Part shown: piece after piece, positions 26,592 through 35,161 of the stretch | Layout: each line of letters starts with the position of its first letter | How positions within the stretch are numbered: the first letter of the stretch is position 1 | NCBI GenBank assembly: GCA_031291175.1 | Contig: JARLJO010000053.1 | Coordinates: 1 to 54,143, forward strand | Direction of reading: 5' to 3' | From: Gammaproteobacteria bacterium | GTDB lineage: Bacteria; Pseudomonadota; Gammaproteobacteria; DSM-16500 | DNA length: 54,143 bases | Position numbers and translations under genes: made by a program | Notes under the pieces: model-generated | What the model was told of the DNA's origin: nothing | The model's input: only the letters and a program-made list of their open reading frames with translations | Database searches by the model: none

Positions 26592-27176
26592 TTAAATCAT
26601 TCGATATAAAATTATTTTGTCCAAAATAAATTTTGCTATTAACTTATATAACAGGGATAGAGTTAGGGCATGAGCAAATGCTCGGTTAACTCCATGGGTG
26701 TCAGTGGATAGTATATTCGGAATAATTTCACTGCTATTACTCATTAGCAGGTCAAAAATAAAATGTGATTCATGCTCGTTGGCACCGATGACACGTGCGT
26801 TAATAGCAGCATGGTTAGCAATCAAACTTACTGATGACACACCTTTGTTTGTGCCAAAATACTTTGATGAGTAACGTGTTTTGAATGTTTCCCGACGTGA
26901 CTCAAATTTCTGACCATCAACACTAGCATGAACAATGTCATCGTGAATATTGTAATGCTTAAAAATAGGAAGTTTTGCTGTCGCATTATTAATAGCGTCA
27001 ATTGCAGCATTTAGTGTTTCGAGTCGAATATAGTTCGACTGTATCGCGCTAAGTTGATCATAGGTGCGGTCGGATATTTGAGAAATACCGTAAATACCTT
27101 GATTGGTTGCATTGGCAACTAGAATTGCAAGCAGATCATATTCGTGTGCACGACTTTTTGATTGCGCCCCCGGCAC
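26592..27176 (-). pseudogene. Central fragment of a Tn3-family transposase
   Basis: From about codon 6 the translation follows Tn3 TnpA closely: SRAHEYDLLAILVANATNQG, ISDRTYDQL, LPIFKHYNIHDDIVHASVDG (containing a catalytic Asp region), QKFESRRETFKTRYSSKYFG, VSLIANHAAINARVIGANEH, ESHFIFDLLMSNSSEIIPN, STDTHGVN. Similarity ends there and an unrelated 30-codon tail follows. The N-terminal 550 or so and C-terminal 250 residues are missing. The first codons overlap the 3' end of the ankyrin-U-box gene in another frame, showing that the fragment's edge created that gene's current stop. Confidence 0.88.
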
Positions 27177-28335
27177 AAGCTGCTCTTTGTGTTGCTGCTT
27201 GCGCTGCCTTTTGTGCTGCTGCTGTTGCTGCTGCTATTTGTGCTGCTACTAGTGCTGCCTTTTGTGCTGCTGCTTGCGCTGCCTTTGAGATCGAACTGCT
27301 AGCATGAACTAAAGAATTAGATGCTGCAGCCGCGCTAGATGCACCCATCACCTTACCATGACCTTCTTGTTGAGGCTGAACAGATGGAGCAAATAAATTA
27401 ATTCTCAGTCTGGCAAGATGCCTTCTTTCTATTTCTAGTCCTTCAACAATTTCTTTTGCGACTTTTTCCTGTTCTTTGACAAATCTCTCAATTTGATTTT
27501 TTAAAATCACAATCGTTGCATTATCTGATTCAGATCGTTGAATATCTTTTCGAGTTAGAAGACAGATGACTTTTACTGGATTACCTTTTTGTAAAAACCA
27601 TTTTTTAAGCTCATGCCTATCATATGCAATACCACTTTCGGCTGTAGTAATCGGATCATTCATAATGTTTTTTGAAATTGGACACAGAAAGTCTTCAGGG
27701 ATCTCACCTTTAAATTTAATCTTTGCTAATCGTTCTTGAAAAGTAGAGGCAAGTTGAACTTGAGGAATAATATGCGGCCTAACTTCCAAATTATTTCTTA
27801 ATCTTTCTAGCTCTTGAATGCGTGCGCGTATAAGCGCAGCAATATCATGATTTCCCTTACGTACCGCTTCCTGTTCTGCAGTGCGACCATCATTATTTAT
27901 CTTTGTGATATTAATACCGGGGGCGCTTAAGAGGGCGGTGACGGTAGGGGCATGACCTTTGATAGCCGCGTGGATTAAGGCGGTGTCACCGTATTGATCG
28001 GCGGCATTGATCTCAATACCGGGAACATTTAAGAAGGCAGTGACGATAGGAACAGAACCGAAGGTAGCCGCCCAGGCCAAGGCTGAGCCCCAATGAGAGG
28101 CAGCATTGATCTCAATACCGGGGACGCTTAAGAGCGCGGTGACGATACGGGCATGACCTTTCTCAATCGCCGAGATCAAGGCGGTGTTGCCATATCGATC
28201 GGCGGCATTGATCGTACGAGCCATATTATTACGATTAGCTGCTATATAACGATTAACAATAGCTAAATTAGCCTCACCGCCTATATTTGCAGCTTCAATA
28301 AATCTATCAAAATCAACACCATTACCTCTTTGCAT
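27136..28335 (-). CDS. Ankyrin-repeat / U-box protein (candidate E3 ligase effector)
   Basis: 399 residues from the ATG at 28335, with GAGG about 5 bases upstream; the TTG at 28353 is rejected. Residues about 40-170 hold four ankyrin repeats (YGNTALISAIEKGHARIVTA, GIEINAADQYGDTALIHAAI). Residues about 212-286 form a U-box: IPEDFLCPISKNIMNDPITT, AYDRHELKKWF, then a shortened V.CLLTRKDI loop and NATIVILKNQIERFV. A helical segment and an Ala-Gln-Lys-rich tail follow (AAQKAAQ units). U-boxes bind E2 enzymes and act as ubiquitin ligases in eukaryotes, and bacteria lack ubiquitin, so it should act in a host cell. The last 10 or so codons are read from Tn3 DNA. It is the last gene of a three-gene ankyrin cluster. 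Confidence 0.85.
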   Translation of the reverse strand: MQRGNGVDFDRFIEAANIGGEANLAIVNRYIAANRNNMARTINAADRYGNTALISAIEKGHARIVTALLSVPGIEINAASHWGSALAWAATFGSVPIVTAFLNVPGIEINAADQYGDTALIHAAIKGHAPTVTALLSAPGINITKINNDGRTAEQEAVRKGNHDIAALIRARIQELERLRNNLEVRPHIIPQVQLASTFQERLAKIKFKGEIPEDFLCPISKNIMNDPITTAESGIAYDRHELKKWFLQKGNPVKVICLLTRKDIQRSESDNATIVILKNQIERFVKEQEKVAKEIVEGLEIERRHLARLRINLFAPSVQPQQEGHGKVMGASSAAAASNSLVHASSSISKAAQAAAQKAALVAAQIAAATAAAQKAAQAATQRAACAGGAIKKSCTRI

Positions 28336-28486
28336 ACCCACCTCATATTCCAACTGTATTCAATTGGGAATTGTTTATATTTTCTTCTGGATGAGTCAGT
28401 TGATGATCATTACGATCATTCTGCTCGTCATCCGTATATTTACAAACTCAGCGTTATAGCTGACATTTGACCCTTTCTTACAAAGT

Positions 28487-30529
28487 TTAACGACGAGATC
28501 GCGATTGAGAGGCAGCACATGCAGTTCTTTGTGTCGCTGCTTGTGCTGCTCTTTGCGTTGTTGCTTGTGCTGCCTTTTGCGCTGTTGCTGCTTGTGCTGC
28601 CTTTTGCGCTGTTGCTGCTAGTGCTGCCTTTTGCGCTGTTGCTGCTAGTGCTGCCTTTTGTGCTGTTGCTGCTAGTGCTGCCTTTTGTGCTGTTGCTGCT
28701 AGTGCTGTCTTTTGCGCTGCTGCTGCTTGTGCTGCCTTTTGCGCTGTTGCTGCTAGTGCTGCCTTTTGCGCTGCTGCTAGTGCTGCCTTTTGTGCTGCTG
28801 CTACTAGCGCTGCCCTTTGTGCTGCTGCTACTACTAGTGCTGCCTTTTGCGCTGCTGCTACTAGCGCTGCCCTTTGTGCTGCTGCTACTACTAGTGCTGC
28901 CTTTTGCGCTGCTGCTTGTGTTGCAACTGGCGCTGTTCTTTGCACTGCCATTGATACAGTTTTTTGTGTGTTCATCTGTGCCGGCCTTCGGGTAACAACC
29001 TGAGCAACGCTCCTTACCTGAGGGTTCTGAGTACGGTGTGCTTGTGGATTTAGGCGGGAAGTTTGATTTGAAAATTGAGCTTTAGTAGAAGGCGTAGAAA
29101 AAAAAGTAAGAGATTTAACCTGACTAAAAGATTTCTGAGCTGGGCTCGGTGCATGGTTATTAGTAATAGAAGCAGTTTTGCATTCAATCACTCTGTTTTT
29201 TTCAACGCATTGAACTGGTGGATTATTTGAGGCAGCAGAAAATTGAACTGGTTTTTTGTAGATCAAAGGACTTTCTTGAGCGGCTGATAAAGTGCATCCT
29301 TGCTCGCGGGACGTAAACGTATTTAGTGGGATGGGTTTTACAATTTGATTTTTCACACTCTCATTGTGAGCACTTATTGAATGAGGAGGTGCTACATGAG
29401 AACTCGAATGAGAAGAATGAATAATTATATTTTGTACATCATGTTTTACCCCTGATTCAACTAAAGCGCTAGCGGTTTTTGGTTGCATCACTAAATGAGA
29501 GGTTGGCCTATTTTTTTCATACACAAAACATAAATCTCGTTGAATAATCTTGCTTCTTAACACAGGCTGATCCGATGTATTATCAAAAGATCGTGGTTGG
29601 TTTTGAGCTATATTAGAAGATTTTCTTTGGCTAGATAGAATATCTTTAACCGATAATTCTTTTTTGTTTTTTGCAATTAAGCTTGCCCCAGCTTGGACTA
29701 GCTTTCTTAGTGTTTGCGCTCTATTATTTTTTGCTGCAATATGACCAGGAGTATCACCTTTGTAATTGATTGTTTGCATTAAAACAGATGAATTATTTGT
29801 TTTTTCTAATATCGCCTCTAACAAAGAAACATTGCCATTTGCAGCTACAATATGCAACAAAGTATCTGGATGGTCATCATTTTTTCCATAATTTTTGGTA
29901 AGAATTTTCTGTACTTCATCATTAGAAAATAATGATTCGGCTTTATTTAATATACACATAAAATTATTTAAATCATTTGTGAGCACAGCTTTTTTAAAAT
30001 AAAGAGCCAATTCTTTGGTTGTTGTTAATGTGTCAATCTTAGAGTAATGGATTCCTCTGAGTTCATTTCTATATCTTCTGGGAATTGAAGTGGGAGCACC
30101 AAAAGGTATTGCCCATTCAAAATATCCACCTCTATGACGATAATCGGAATGAATGATCTTCCAAAACTCACTGCTTGGTGTATGTTGATCTCTAGGGACC
30201 AAGCGCATCACTCCATATCGATCATTAGCGTTAGTGTGAAGCCTGGCCTTAGCGCTAGAGCAATGCTCCCAAACAAAATTGGGTGGTGATGAATTTAACT
30301 TTGATTTGATTGCTATAATAAGATCTTTATTGCTCATCTTTTTGGAGTATTGGTATTCTTCTTTGCAATGTTCAAGTTGAGCCAGTAATTGCATGTTACA
30401 TATTTTATTATGAGCTTGCCTACTTTTCCCAAAATCATCGGGGTCTAGCTCTATTTCAAAACTGGAGCTGTATGCTGTTTTAATAAATTTTTTATCAGGT
30501 TCATTGGTTTCTATTCGAGTTTGCGTCAT
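28487..30529 (-). CDS. Ankyrin-repeat protein with long Ala-Gln-Lys tandem tail
   Basis: 680 residues from the ATG at 30529, preceded by GAGGA 8 bases upstream; the frame from 30556 has no ribosome site. The N-terminal 210 residues match no known family. Residues about 215-300 hold two to three ankyrin repeats (DTLLHIVAANGNVSLLEAIL, GDTPGHIAAKNNRAQTLRKL). A low-complexity Ser/Pro/Gln region follows. Residues about 535-670 are 9-residue tandem units (AQKAALAAT and variants), likely a long continuous helix. The tail resembles the end of the U-box neighbour, so the two genes share a C-terminal module. It starts 31 bp after the upstream ankyrin gene, in the same operon. It is probably a host-directed effector, by inference from domain type. 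Confidence 0.75.
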   Translation of the reverse strand: MTQTRIETNEPDKKFIKTAYSSSFEIELDPDDFGKSRQAHNKICNMQLLAQLEHCKEEYQYSKKMSNKDLIIAIKSKLNSSPPNFVWEHCSSAKARLHTNANDRYGVMRLVPRDQHTPSSEFWKIIHSDYRHRGGYFEWAIPFGAPTSIPRRYRNELRGIHYSKIDTLTTTKELALYFKKAVLTNDLNNFMCILNKAESLFSNDEVQKILTKNYGKNDDHPDTLLHIVAANGNVSLLEAILEKTNNSSVLMQTINYKGDTPGHIAAKNNRAQTLRKLVQAGASLIAKNKKELSVKDILSSQRKSSNIAQNQPRSFDNTSDQPVLRSKIIQRDLCFVYEKNRPTSHLVMQPKTASALVESGVKHDVQNIIIHSSHSSSHVAPPHSISAHNESVKNQIVKPIPLNTFTSREQGCTLSAAQESPLIYKKPVQFSAASNNPPVQCVEKNRVIECKTASITNNHAPSPAQKSFSQVKSLTFFSTPSTKAQFSNQTSRLNPQAHRTQNPQVRSVAQVVTRRPAQMNTQKTVSMAVQRTAPVATQAAAQKAALVVAAAQRAALVAAAQKAALVVAAAQRAALVAAAQKAALAAAQKAALAATAQKAAQAAAAQKTALAATAQKAALAATAQKAALAATAQKAALAATAQKAAQAATAQKAAQATTQRAAQAATQRTACAASQSRSRR
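28519..28960. repeat. 27-bp coding tandem repeat (AQKAALAAT units)
   Basis: Roughly fifteen units of 27 bp or interrupted variants, reading GTGCTGCCTTTTGCGCTG on the plus strand. Unit lengths vary in multiples of three, so the array can expand or contract without a frameshift. It also opens a long Leu/Val plus-strand frame, which is an artefact. Confidence 0.9.
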
Positions 30530-30560
30530 GTTGGAGTCCTCAAGAATTATATGCAATCAA

Positions 30561-32891
30561 TTACATTTGAAAAGAATGATTAGATTTTTTATCTTCTTCC
30601 TCTCTTTCGAATAAAGTTGTTGAAATGGTATTATCTGTCGCTATATCAAATGGTGTTTTATTGTTGTTGTCCATTAGGGTATAATCTGCACCTTTCCATA
30701 AAAGATAATCAACAATTTCACTATGACTTTTTTCTGAAGCTATAAATAAAGGCGTTTTTCCATCATCGTCCTTGTTATTAATAAAAATTGTAGGATCTGC
30801 TACAGAACAGACAATTTTTACAGTTTTTAAATCTCCGGTTGCTACAGCAAACCTTAATTCATATGCTTTTAATACAGGATAAATTAAAGAATTACTAAAG
30901 GTTAACTGACTGGCTTTCTTGCCATATTTGCTTTGTAATAAAGGGTTCGCACCTTCATTTAATAAGTATTCAGCAATCGCGTCGTCTTTCGCATTAACGG
31001 CTCGCATTAATGGTGTGTATCCTTCTTCATCTTGATAATTAATGGATGCACCTAATTCGAATAGCTTTTCGATTTCATTAATACTTCGTGTAAATTTTTC
31101 TGGAGAAAGTAATTCTTTGACTGCTAAATTGTATTTCAAGATTCTATCTTCTTTTTCTTTTGTTTTCCGTATCTCATCATTTTTTTTATTTTCTATGTCT
31201 TTCAATATAGCCGCTTCCTTTTCGTCAGCTTCTTGTTTTTTCTTTTCAGCGGCCTTTTGAGCGGCGATTATTTCATCTTGTTTTTTCTTTTGTTCTACAT
31301 CTTTAAAAAATAATTGGTTATTTTTTTCTAACCAGTCGCAACTTAGAGGGCCTGGAGTATAGGTATAATGTTCATCTACTTCAAAAAAACTAGAATTCTT
31401 AACTAATTTTCCATCCATAGGACAGTAGCTAGGTTCTAATTTTTTTTCTACATAACTTATATCTACGGGTTCTTTCGTGAAAACAGTATTTCCAAAACAT
31501 CCATTTTGATATCTTAATCGCATTAAAATCATTGCATACGTAAGAGGTTGAAAAGTATGTGGGCATGCTGTTGGTATTAACGACGTTGAATCAGTATACT
31601 CGGGAAAAAGAGAATTTAATTTGATTTCGATGGAATTTGCATAATAGGGATTGCGATGATACCCACTTAATTTGTTATGATCCCAATCATAACCCGAATA
31701 TAACCCCCAACTGTAATAATTTATATGCAAACCATATGCAATTTCAGATCTGGATGAACGTATCATCCCAAAAATAAATGATGGGTATTTTTCCTTAAGA
31801 TGATCTTCATAATTATGCATATTCAAAATATTTTTGTCTTCGTCTGGCATAATTGAATGTTGTAATAAATTTTCTATAGTTTTTTTATTTATTTGATCCT
31901 TAAAACTCGTTTTATAAAGTGAGCTAGAACTAAATTTAGAAAACCATCCTATTTCTTTATTTGGATCAAAATAACTATTTTTATCGAGAATAGAATAAAA
32001 ATCAAGTTCATCAGTTTCAATTGCCTTGTCATCAAATTTTTCGGCCAATATAGACCCCATAAACATTAAAGCTGTCCATACATATCTTTGTTGTGTTGCA
32101 TTGCCTGAGGAGATTTTAATTTTATTTTTCGGAGACGGTATGAATTTCATCTGTGCTAATGATTGAATCGATAATGCAATAGAAAAATTTGTGCGATTCT
32201 CGGATGTTAAAGGGAATTCGCATGTTTCAATAAAACTTGTAAATTTTTCCCTATAACTTTTAGGATTTTTTTTAAAATCTCTTTTTTCATCATTGTATAA
32301 ATGACATAAATATGCGTATATATTTTTTCCTGGTTCTTTGGGTGGAACATCTTCTACGGTATGTTCATTAGTTTGTTTATAGTGTTGCATAGATTTCGAT
32401 TCTAAATTGTAATCACGGAAGATATCACCAAGCCCTCGATGGTGATTAAGAGCACTGTGTATAGAACTTTCTAATGTAAAACAAGACAACCCATCATGCC
32501 AACACTCAAGCGAAAAATTGAGCATTTCTTCTTCTGTTGCAAATGGTGATTGATTGATTCTATCTATATTGATATAAATGTTTTTAAGTTTTTCATCGTC
32601 ACAGTCACTATCAGTCAGATATTGCGGGTTTGATGCATTTTTTATCATGACAGCTTGCACTTGCTTTTGATCTGTAACTTTCACTTTAAAGATAGCTACA
32701 ACTTTATTTTTTAAATCTTCTTTGAGATTCATTGCATATTTGAGTCTCCATAATGCAGCTCGAATATTTCTTGCTTTCTCTTTTGGGGAATAATGCTCAA
32801 AGAAAGACTGTCCTTGATTATCTAGCAGCTCAAGTGGCTTATTCAATTTGCGTTCTATTCTTTTAACAATCTCTGCTCTTGCAAGTGACAT
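30561..32891 (-). CDS. Ankyrin-repeat protein with central coiled coil
   Basis: 776 residues from the ATG at 32891 (GAGG 6 bases upstream; the upstream TTG at 32909 is rejected). The first 500 residues match no known family. A Cys-containing stretch (CPHTFQPLTYAMILMRLRYQ, YCPMDGKLVKNS, about 450-500) could bind metal or be a degenerate U-box-like fold. A Lys/Glu-rich coiled coil covers about 530-590. Two pairs of ankyrin repeats (about 605-760) end the protein: INYQDEEGYTPLMRAVNAKD and DDDGKTPLFIASEKSHSEIV. The extreme C-terminus contains FEREEEDKK, reminiscent of the Glu-rich E-block that helps Dot/Icm export. It is the first gene of the ankyrin operon. Function is inferred only from domain type. 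Confidence 0.75.
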   Translation of the reverse strand: MSLARAEIVKRIERKLNKPLELLDNQGQSFFEHYSPKEKARNIRAALWRLKYAMNLKEDLKNKVVAIFKVKVTDQKQVQAVMIKNASNPQYLTDSDCDDEKLKNIYINIDRINQSPFATEEEMLNFSLECWHDGLSCFTLESSIHSALNHHRGLGDIFRDYNLESKSMQHYKQTNEHTVEDVPPKEPGKNIYAYLCHLYNDEKRDFKKNPKSYREKFTSFIETCEFPLTSENRTNFSIALSIQSLAQMKFIPSPKNKIKISSGNATQQRYVWTALMFMGSILAEKFDDKAIETDELDFYSILDKNSYFDPNKEIGWFSKFSSSSLYKTSFKDQINKKTIENLLQHSIMPDEDKNILNMHNYEDHLKEKYPSFIFGMIRSSRSEIAYGLHINYYSWGLYSGYDWDHNKLSGYHRNPYYANSIEIKLNSLFPEYTDSTSLIPTACPHTFQPLTYAMILMRLRYQNGCFGNTVFTKEPVDISYVEKKLEPSYCPMDGKLVKNSSFFEVDEHYTYTPGPLSCDWLEKNNQLFFKDVEQKKKQDEIIAAQKAAEKKKQEADEKEAAILKDIENKKNDEIRKTKEKEDRILKYNLAVKELLSPEKFTRSINEIEKLFELGASINYQDEEGYTPLMRAVNAKDDAIAEYLLNEGANPLLQSKYGKKASQLTFSNSLIYPVLKAYELRFAVATGDLKTVKIVCSVADPTIFINNKDDDGKTPLFIASEKSHSEIVDYLLWKGADYTLMDNNNKTPFDIATDNTISTTLFEREEEDKKSNHSFQM

Positions 32892-32979
32892 AATATACCT
32901 CAAACTCAAAAAATTTTAGACATAGGATTCAGTCTGACCATAGCACTTCGAACTGCGTATCCTAACTGGGTTATGTTTG

Positions 32980-33498
32980 CTAGGATGGTGAGGAAAACCG
33001 AAAAGCGATCCTTTCAGCAGGGCGTACAATGGATTGAGCGTCTTGCAGTGATTTTGCATAATTCAAACCAATGACTGCTCTACTACCAAAGAATGTTATA
33101 GGTATTACATTACGCTGATAGTTTAAGGCTCTAAATAATCGGGAGTGAGGATTGAAAATATCTGCTTTGAATCCCTTAAGGTGCTTTAACATTGCATTGT
33201 CTAAAGCGGCTTGACTTTTAATTTTATCCGCTCCAGGAAATTCTATAATAGTTCTAGCTATATGAAACTTTTTATCAGAATCAATTGTGCCAGATTTAAG
33301 TAATTCACTAAGAAATCTTAGTAATTTTTCTTCTGGATGTGACTCAATCGTACGTTCTAATATAATATTGATGTACTTGATGAAGAATTCTTTTTCCTTT
33401 TCTAAACGTTCTCTTTCTTCTTCTATTGCTATTCTTTCCATGTAAATTTCATGTGGTGTAAGAGGTGAGTCAGGGGATGGTGGGGATGGTGGTGACAT
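32980..33498 (-). CDS. Uncharacterised 172-aa protein, paralogue B
   Basis: Near copy of the gene at 21343, in opposite orientation. The start MSPPSPPSPDSPLTPHEIY, the charged helix ERERLEKEKEFFIKYINI and the invariant C-terminal block (NYQRNVIPITFFGSRAVIGL) are kept. Differences are mostly conservative, which suggests both copies are under selection. No family, signal peptide or membrane segment is seen. The conserved upstream 125 bp includes a perfect 25-bp dyad (33604-33628). It lies 88 bp downstream of the first ankyrin gene's start, on the same strand. Confidence 0.75.
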   Translation of the reverse strand: MSPPSPPSPDSPLTPHEIYMERIAIEEERERLEKEKEFFIKYINIILERTIESHPEEKLLRFLSELLKSGTIDSDKKFHIARTIIEFPGADKIKSQAALDNAMLKHLKGFKADIFNPHSRLFRALNYQRNVIPITFFGSRAVIGLNYAKSLQDAQSIVRPAERIAFRFSSPS

Positions 33499-33625
33499 AA
33501 AATGTTTGCCTTTAAAATAAAGTTGGAGTTGTGTTAAATTTTCATAATCTTTGTTAAAACGATTAAGTTATTTCGAGACATTATAAAAATAACAGGAAAA
33601 GATGAATAGGGTATAAAATACCCTA
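32980..33625 (-). repeat. Inverted duplication, right copy
   Basis: Counterpart of 21215-21864. Similarity ends near the dyad at 33604-33628. The region beyond it is a LuxR start fused to IS3 sequence, unlike the intact LuxR beside the left copy. Confidence 0.85.
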
Positions 33626-33628
33626 TTC
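33604..33628. promoter_or_regulatory. Perfect 25-bp dyad upstream of paralogue B
   Basis: GAATAGGGTAT and ATACCCTATTC are 11-bp perfect arms around AAA. In the left copy the corresponding site (21214-21235) retains AGGG...ATACCCTATT but one arm has decayed. It lies between divergent starts, suggesting an operator. Confidence 0.6.
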
Positions 33629-33639
33629 TGGGGAGATCA

Positions 33640-33690
33640 ATGAATAATCCATTTGAACAGCTTATGAATGTCTCAGATCACCCCATGCCG
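33640..33690 (+). pseudogene. N-terminal remnant of a PAS-LuxR gene
   Basis: GGGGAG then ATG opens a frame MNNPFEQLMNVSDH, similar to the start of the PAS-LuxR protein at 20350 (MHNQIQELMNISEP). Similarity stops after about 17 codons where IS3 sequence begins. It was probably the divergent regulator partner of paralogue B, now destroyed. Confidence 0.6.
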
Positions 33691-33704
33691 GGATTCATCA
33701 CTAG

Positions 33705-33773
33705 CAAGCTGAAATGGCAAGGCTCAAACGCGAAGTTAGCCGCCTGGAAGAGGAAAACGCTTTCTTAAAAAAC
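33705..33773 (+). pseudogene. IS3-family OrfA scrap (leucine zipper end)
   Basis: One frame reads QAEMARLKREVSRLEEENAF, then LKN, the typical zipper near the end of IS3-family OrfA. About 23 codons survive, sitting exactly between the LuxR remnant and the truncated peptidase gene. Confidence 0.75.
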
Positions 33774-34451
33774 AGGCCCTGGCTTAGGTTGATATGAAAA
33801 CACAATTGATTGACTATCTGGTGACCAATCGAACCCAGGATAAACAAAAAATTGTGATACGCTTAATTTATCCGGAGTTAATGCTTCAAATGATTTTCTT
33901 TTAATATAAAAAATATATAAACGCGTGTTTACATAATTATTTCTAACATCCATAGGAACGAAAGTTGTTTTGGATTGTTGTTTTACCAAACTCGCAGTGA
34001 AGGTAATATTTTTTCCATTGGGTGACCATTTATACGATAAAATATCAGTTCCAAATTCAATTAATTTTTGTTTTTTGTGATTAGAAGTATCGTAAATCCA
34101 AATACTTTGAAATTTATTACCTTTCGTTAGATAAGAAATAAATTTGTTGTCTGGAGACCAGTTTATAGATGAAAGACTGCTTGCTGTATCTAGGTATTCA
34201 ACATTTGGTCTGCTGTTTTTTAAATAAAGAGAATATTTCCATTGTTTTTCTGTAGTGTTGGATTTAACTCGATAAACTGTAAAAACAACTTGTTTTCCAT
34301 TATTGGATGGAACTACTTGGCCAATACGTTTAAACGCAAACACATCGAAAGGCATATAATGGATGTGAGCCTGTTATTTTGTATAAGCAGGTACAGTAGG
34401 TAAATACATATTTATTACTATGACAATAATTATTTTAAAATATTTCATCAT
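33765..34451 (-). pseudogene. Broken S9-family peptidase (propeller part only)
   Basis: A signal peptide MMKYFKIIIVIVINMYLPTV, ending PAYTK, starts at 34451, 4 bp after the upstream LuxR stop, then hits an in-frame TAA. The same frame continues after it (QAHIHYMPFDVFAFKRIGQV...) with S9/TolB-like propeller motifs: NWSPDNKFISYLT, YKWSPNGKNITFTA, FDWSPDSQSIVFSY. The frame ends in the IS3 scrap, so the alpha/beta-hydrolase domain with the catalytic Ser-Asp-His is missing. Intact family members (dipeptidyl or acylaminoacyl peptidases) are about 650-700 residues. Doubly disabled, it should be inactive. It was probably co-transcribed with the LuxR gene. Confidence 0.8.
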
Positions 34452-34455
34452 ATAC

Positions 34456-35073
34456 CTAAGTTTTATATTTAAAGTAATCCAGTAAAGCTTGGGTCAAAGC
34501 TGATCGAGTTCGGCAACCCGTTTTTATTTTTGTATTTGAGATGTGTTGTTCTATTGTTCTATAAGATAGCGATAAAAGTTTTCCAATTTCTTTTGCTGTA
34601 TGTCCGCTAACAAAATATTTCATAACTTCTAGTTCTCGGATAGTTAAGTTATAAATATTTTCTGTGCTCATGGGGGAGTCATTTAGTTCCGCATTAGGGG
34701 TTGTTCTTGAGTAAGACATCCCATACACACCGATCACTTTATTATTTGAAATTAAAGGAGATTTTATGGCAACAAAATGTTTTTTTTCATCCCTTAACAT
34801 GAATGTATCCCAAAATTGTTTTGTTATTCTAGATTGTATGACTTCCTGGTCACATTGAATAAAATGTTTAGCGATATCTTTGGGGATAGGAAAATCATAA
34901 TCTGTTTTTCCTACAATATCCTTAGGTGATTTCAATAAAAGATCCTTTGCCATATGTATATTGCAGCCTAGGTATTGGCTATTTAAATCTTTCCAAAAAA
35001 TCCAGAATTTTCCTGTGTAATACATTAAGGATTCAGGATAAATATTAAGTTGTGTTATATCGAATTTATTCAT
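34456..35073 (-). CDS. PAS-LuxR transcriptional regulator
   Basis: 205 residues from the ATG at 35073 (TTGGA just upstream; the TTG at 35106 is less likely). It is homologous in layout to the regulator at 20350: PAS-like domain (FWIFWKDLNSQYLGCN, DIVGKTDYDFPIP, IKSPLISNNKVIGVYG) and LuxR helix-turn-helix (NLTIRELEVMKYFVSGHTAK, LSYRTIEQHISNTKIKTGC). The FWKDL.S.Y.G.N pattern recurs in PAS-LuxR families that are numerous in Legionellales. It lies 4 bp upstream of the broken peptidase gene, which it may once have controlled or accompanied. Its ligand is unknown. Confidence 0.85.
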   Translation of the reverse strand: MNKFDITQLNIYPESLMYYTGKFWIFWKDLNSQYLGCNIHMAKDLLLKSPKDIVGKTDYDFPIPKDIAKHFIQCDQEVIQSRITKQFWDTFMLRDEKKHFVAIKSPLISNNKVIGVYGMSYSRTTPNAELNDSPMSTENIYNLTIRELEVMKYFVSGHTAKEIGKLLSLSYRTIEQHISNTKIKTGCRTRSALTQALLDYFKYKT

Positions 35074-35161
35074 AAATTCCAAATTATACTTAAATAAGTA
35101 ATCCAATATTATATACTAACACTGCGTATTTATTATGGATATCTGGAACTTAATCAAACGT

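Noticed and set aside
28519..28995. Plus-strand 158-codon frame coding a Leu/Val-rich membrane-like protein
   Set aside because: It is the antisense reading of the 27-bp Ala-Gln-Lys repeats; repeats free of stops on both strands create it.
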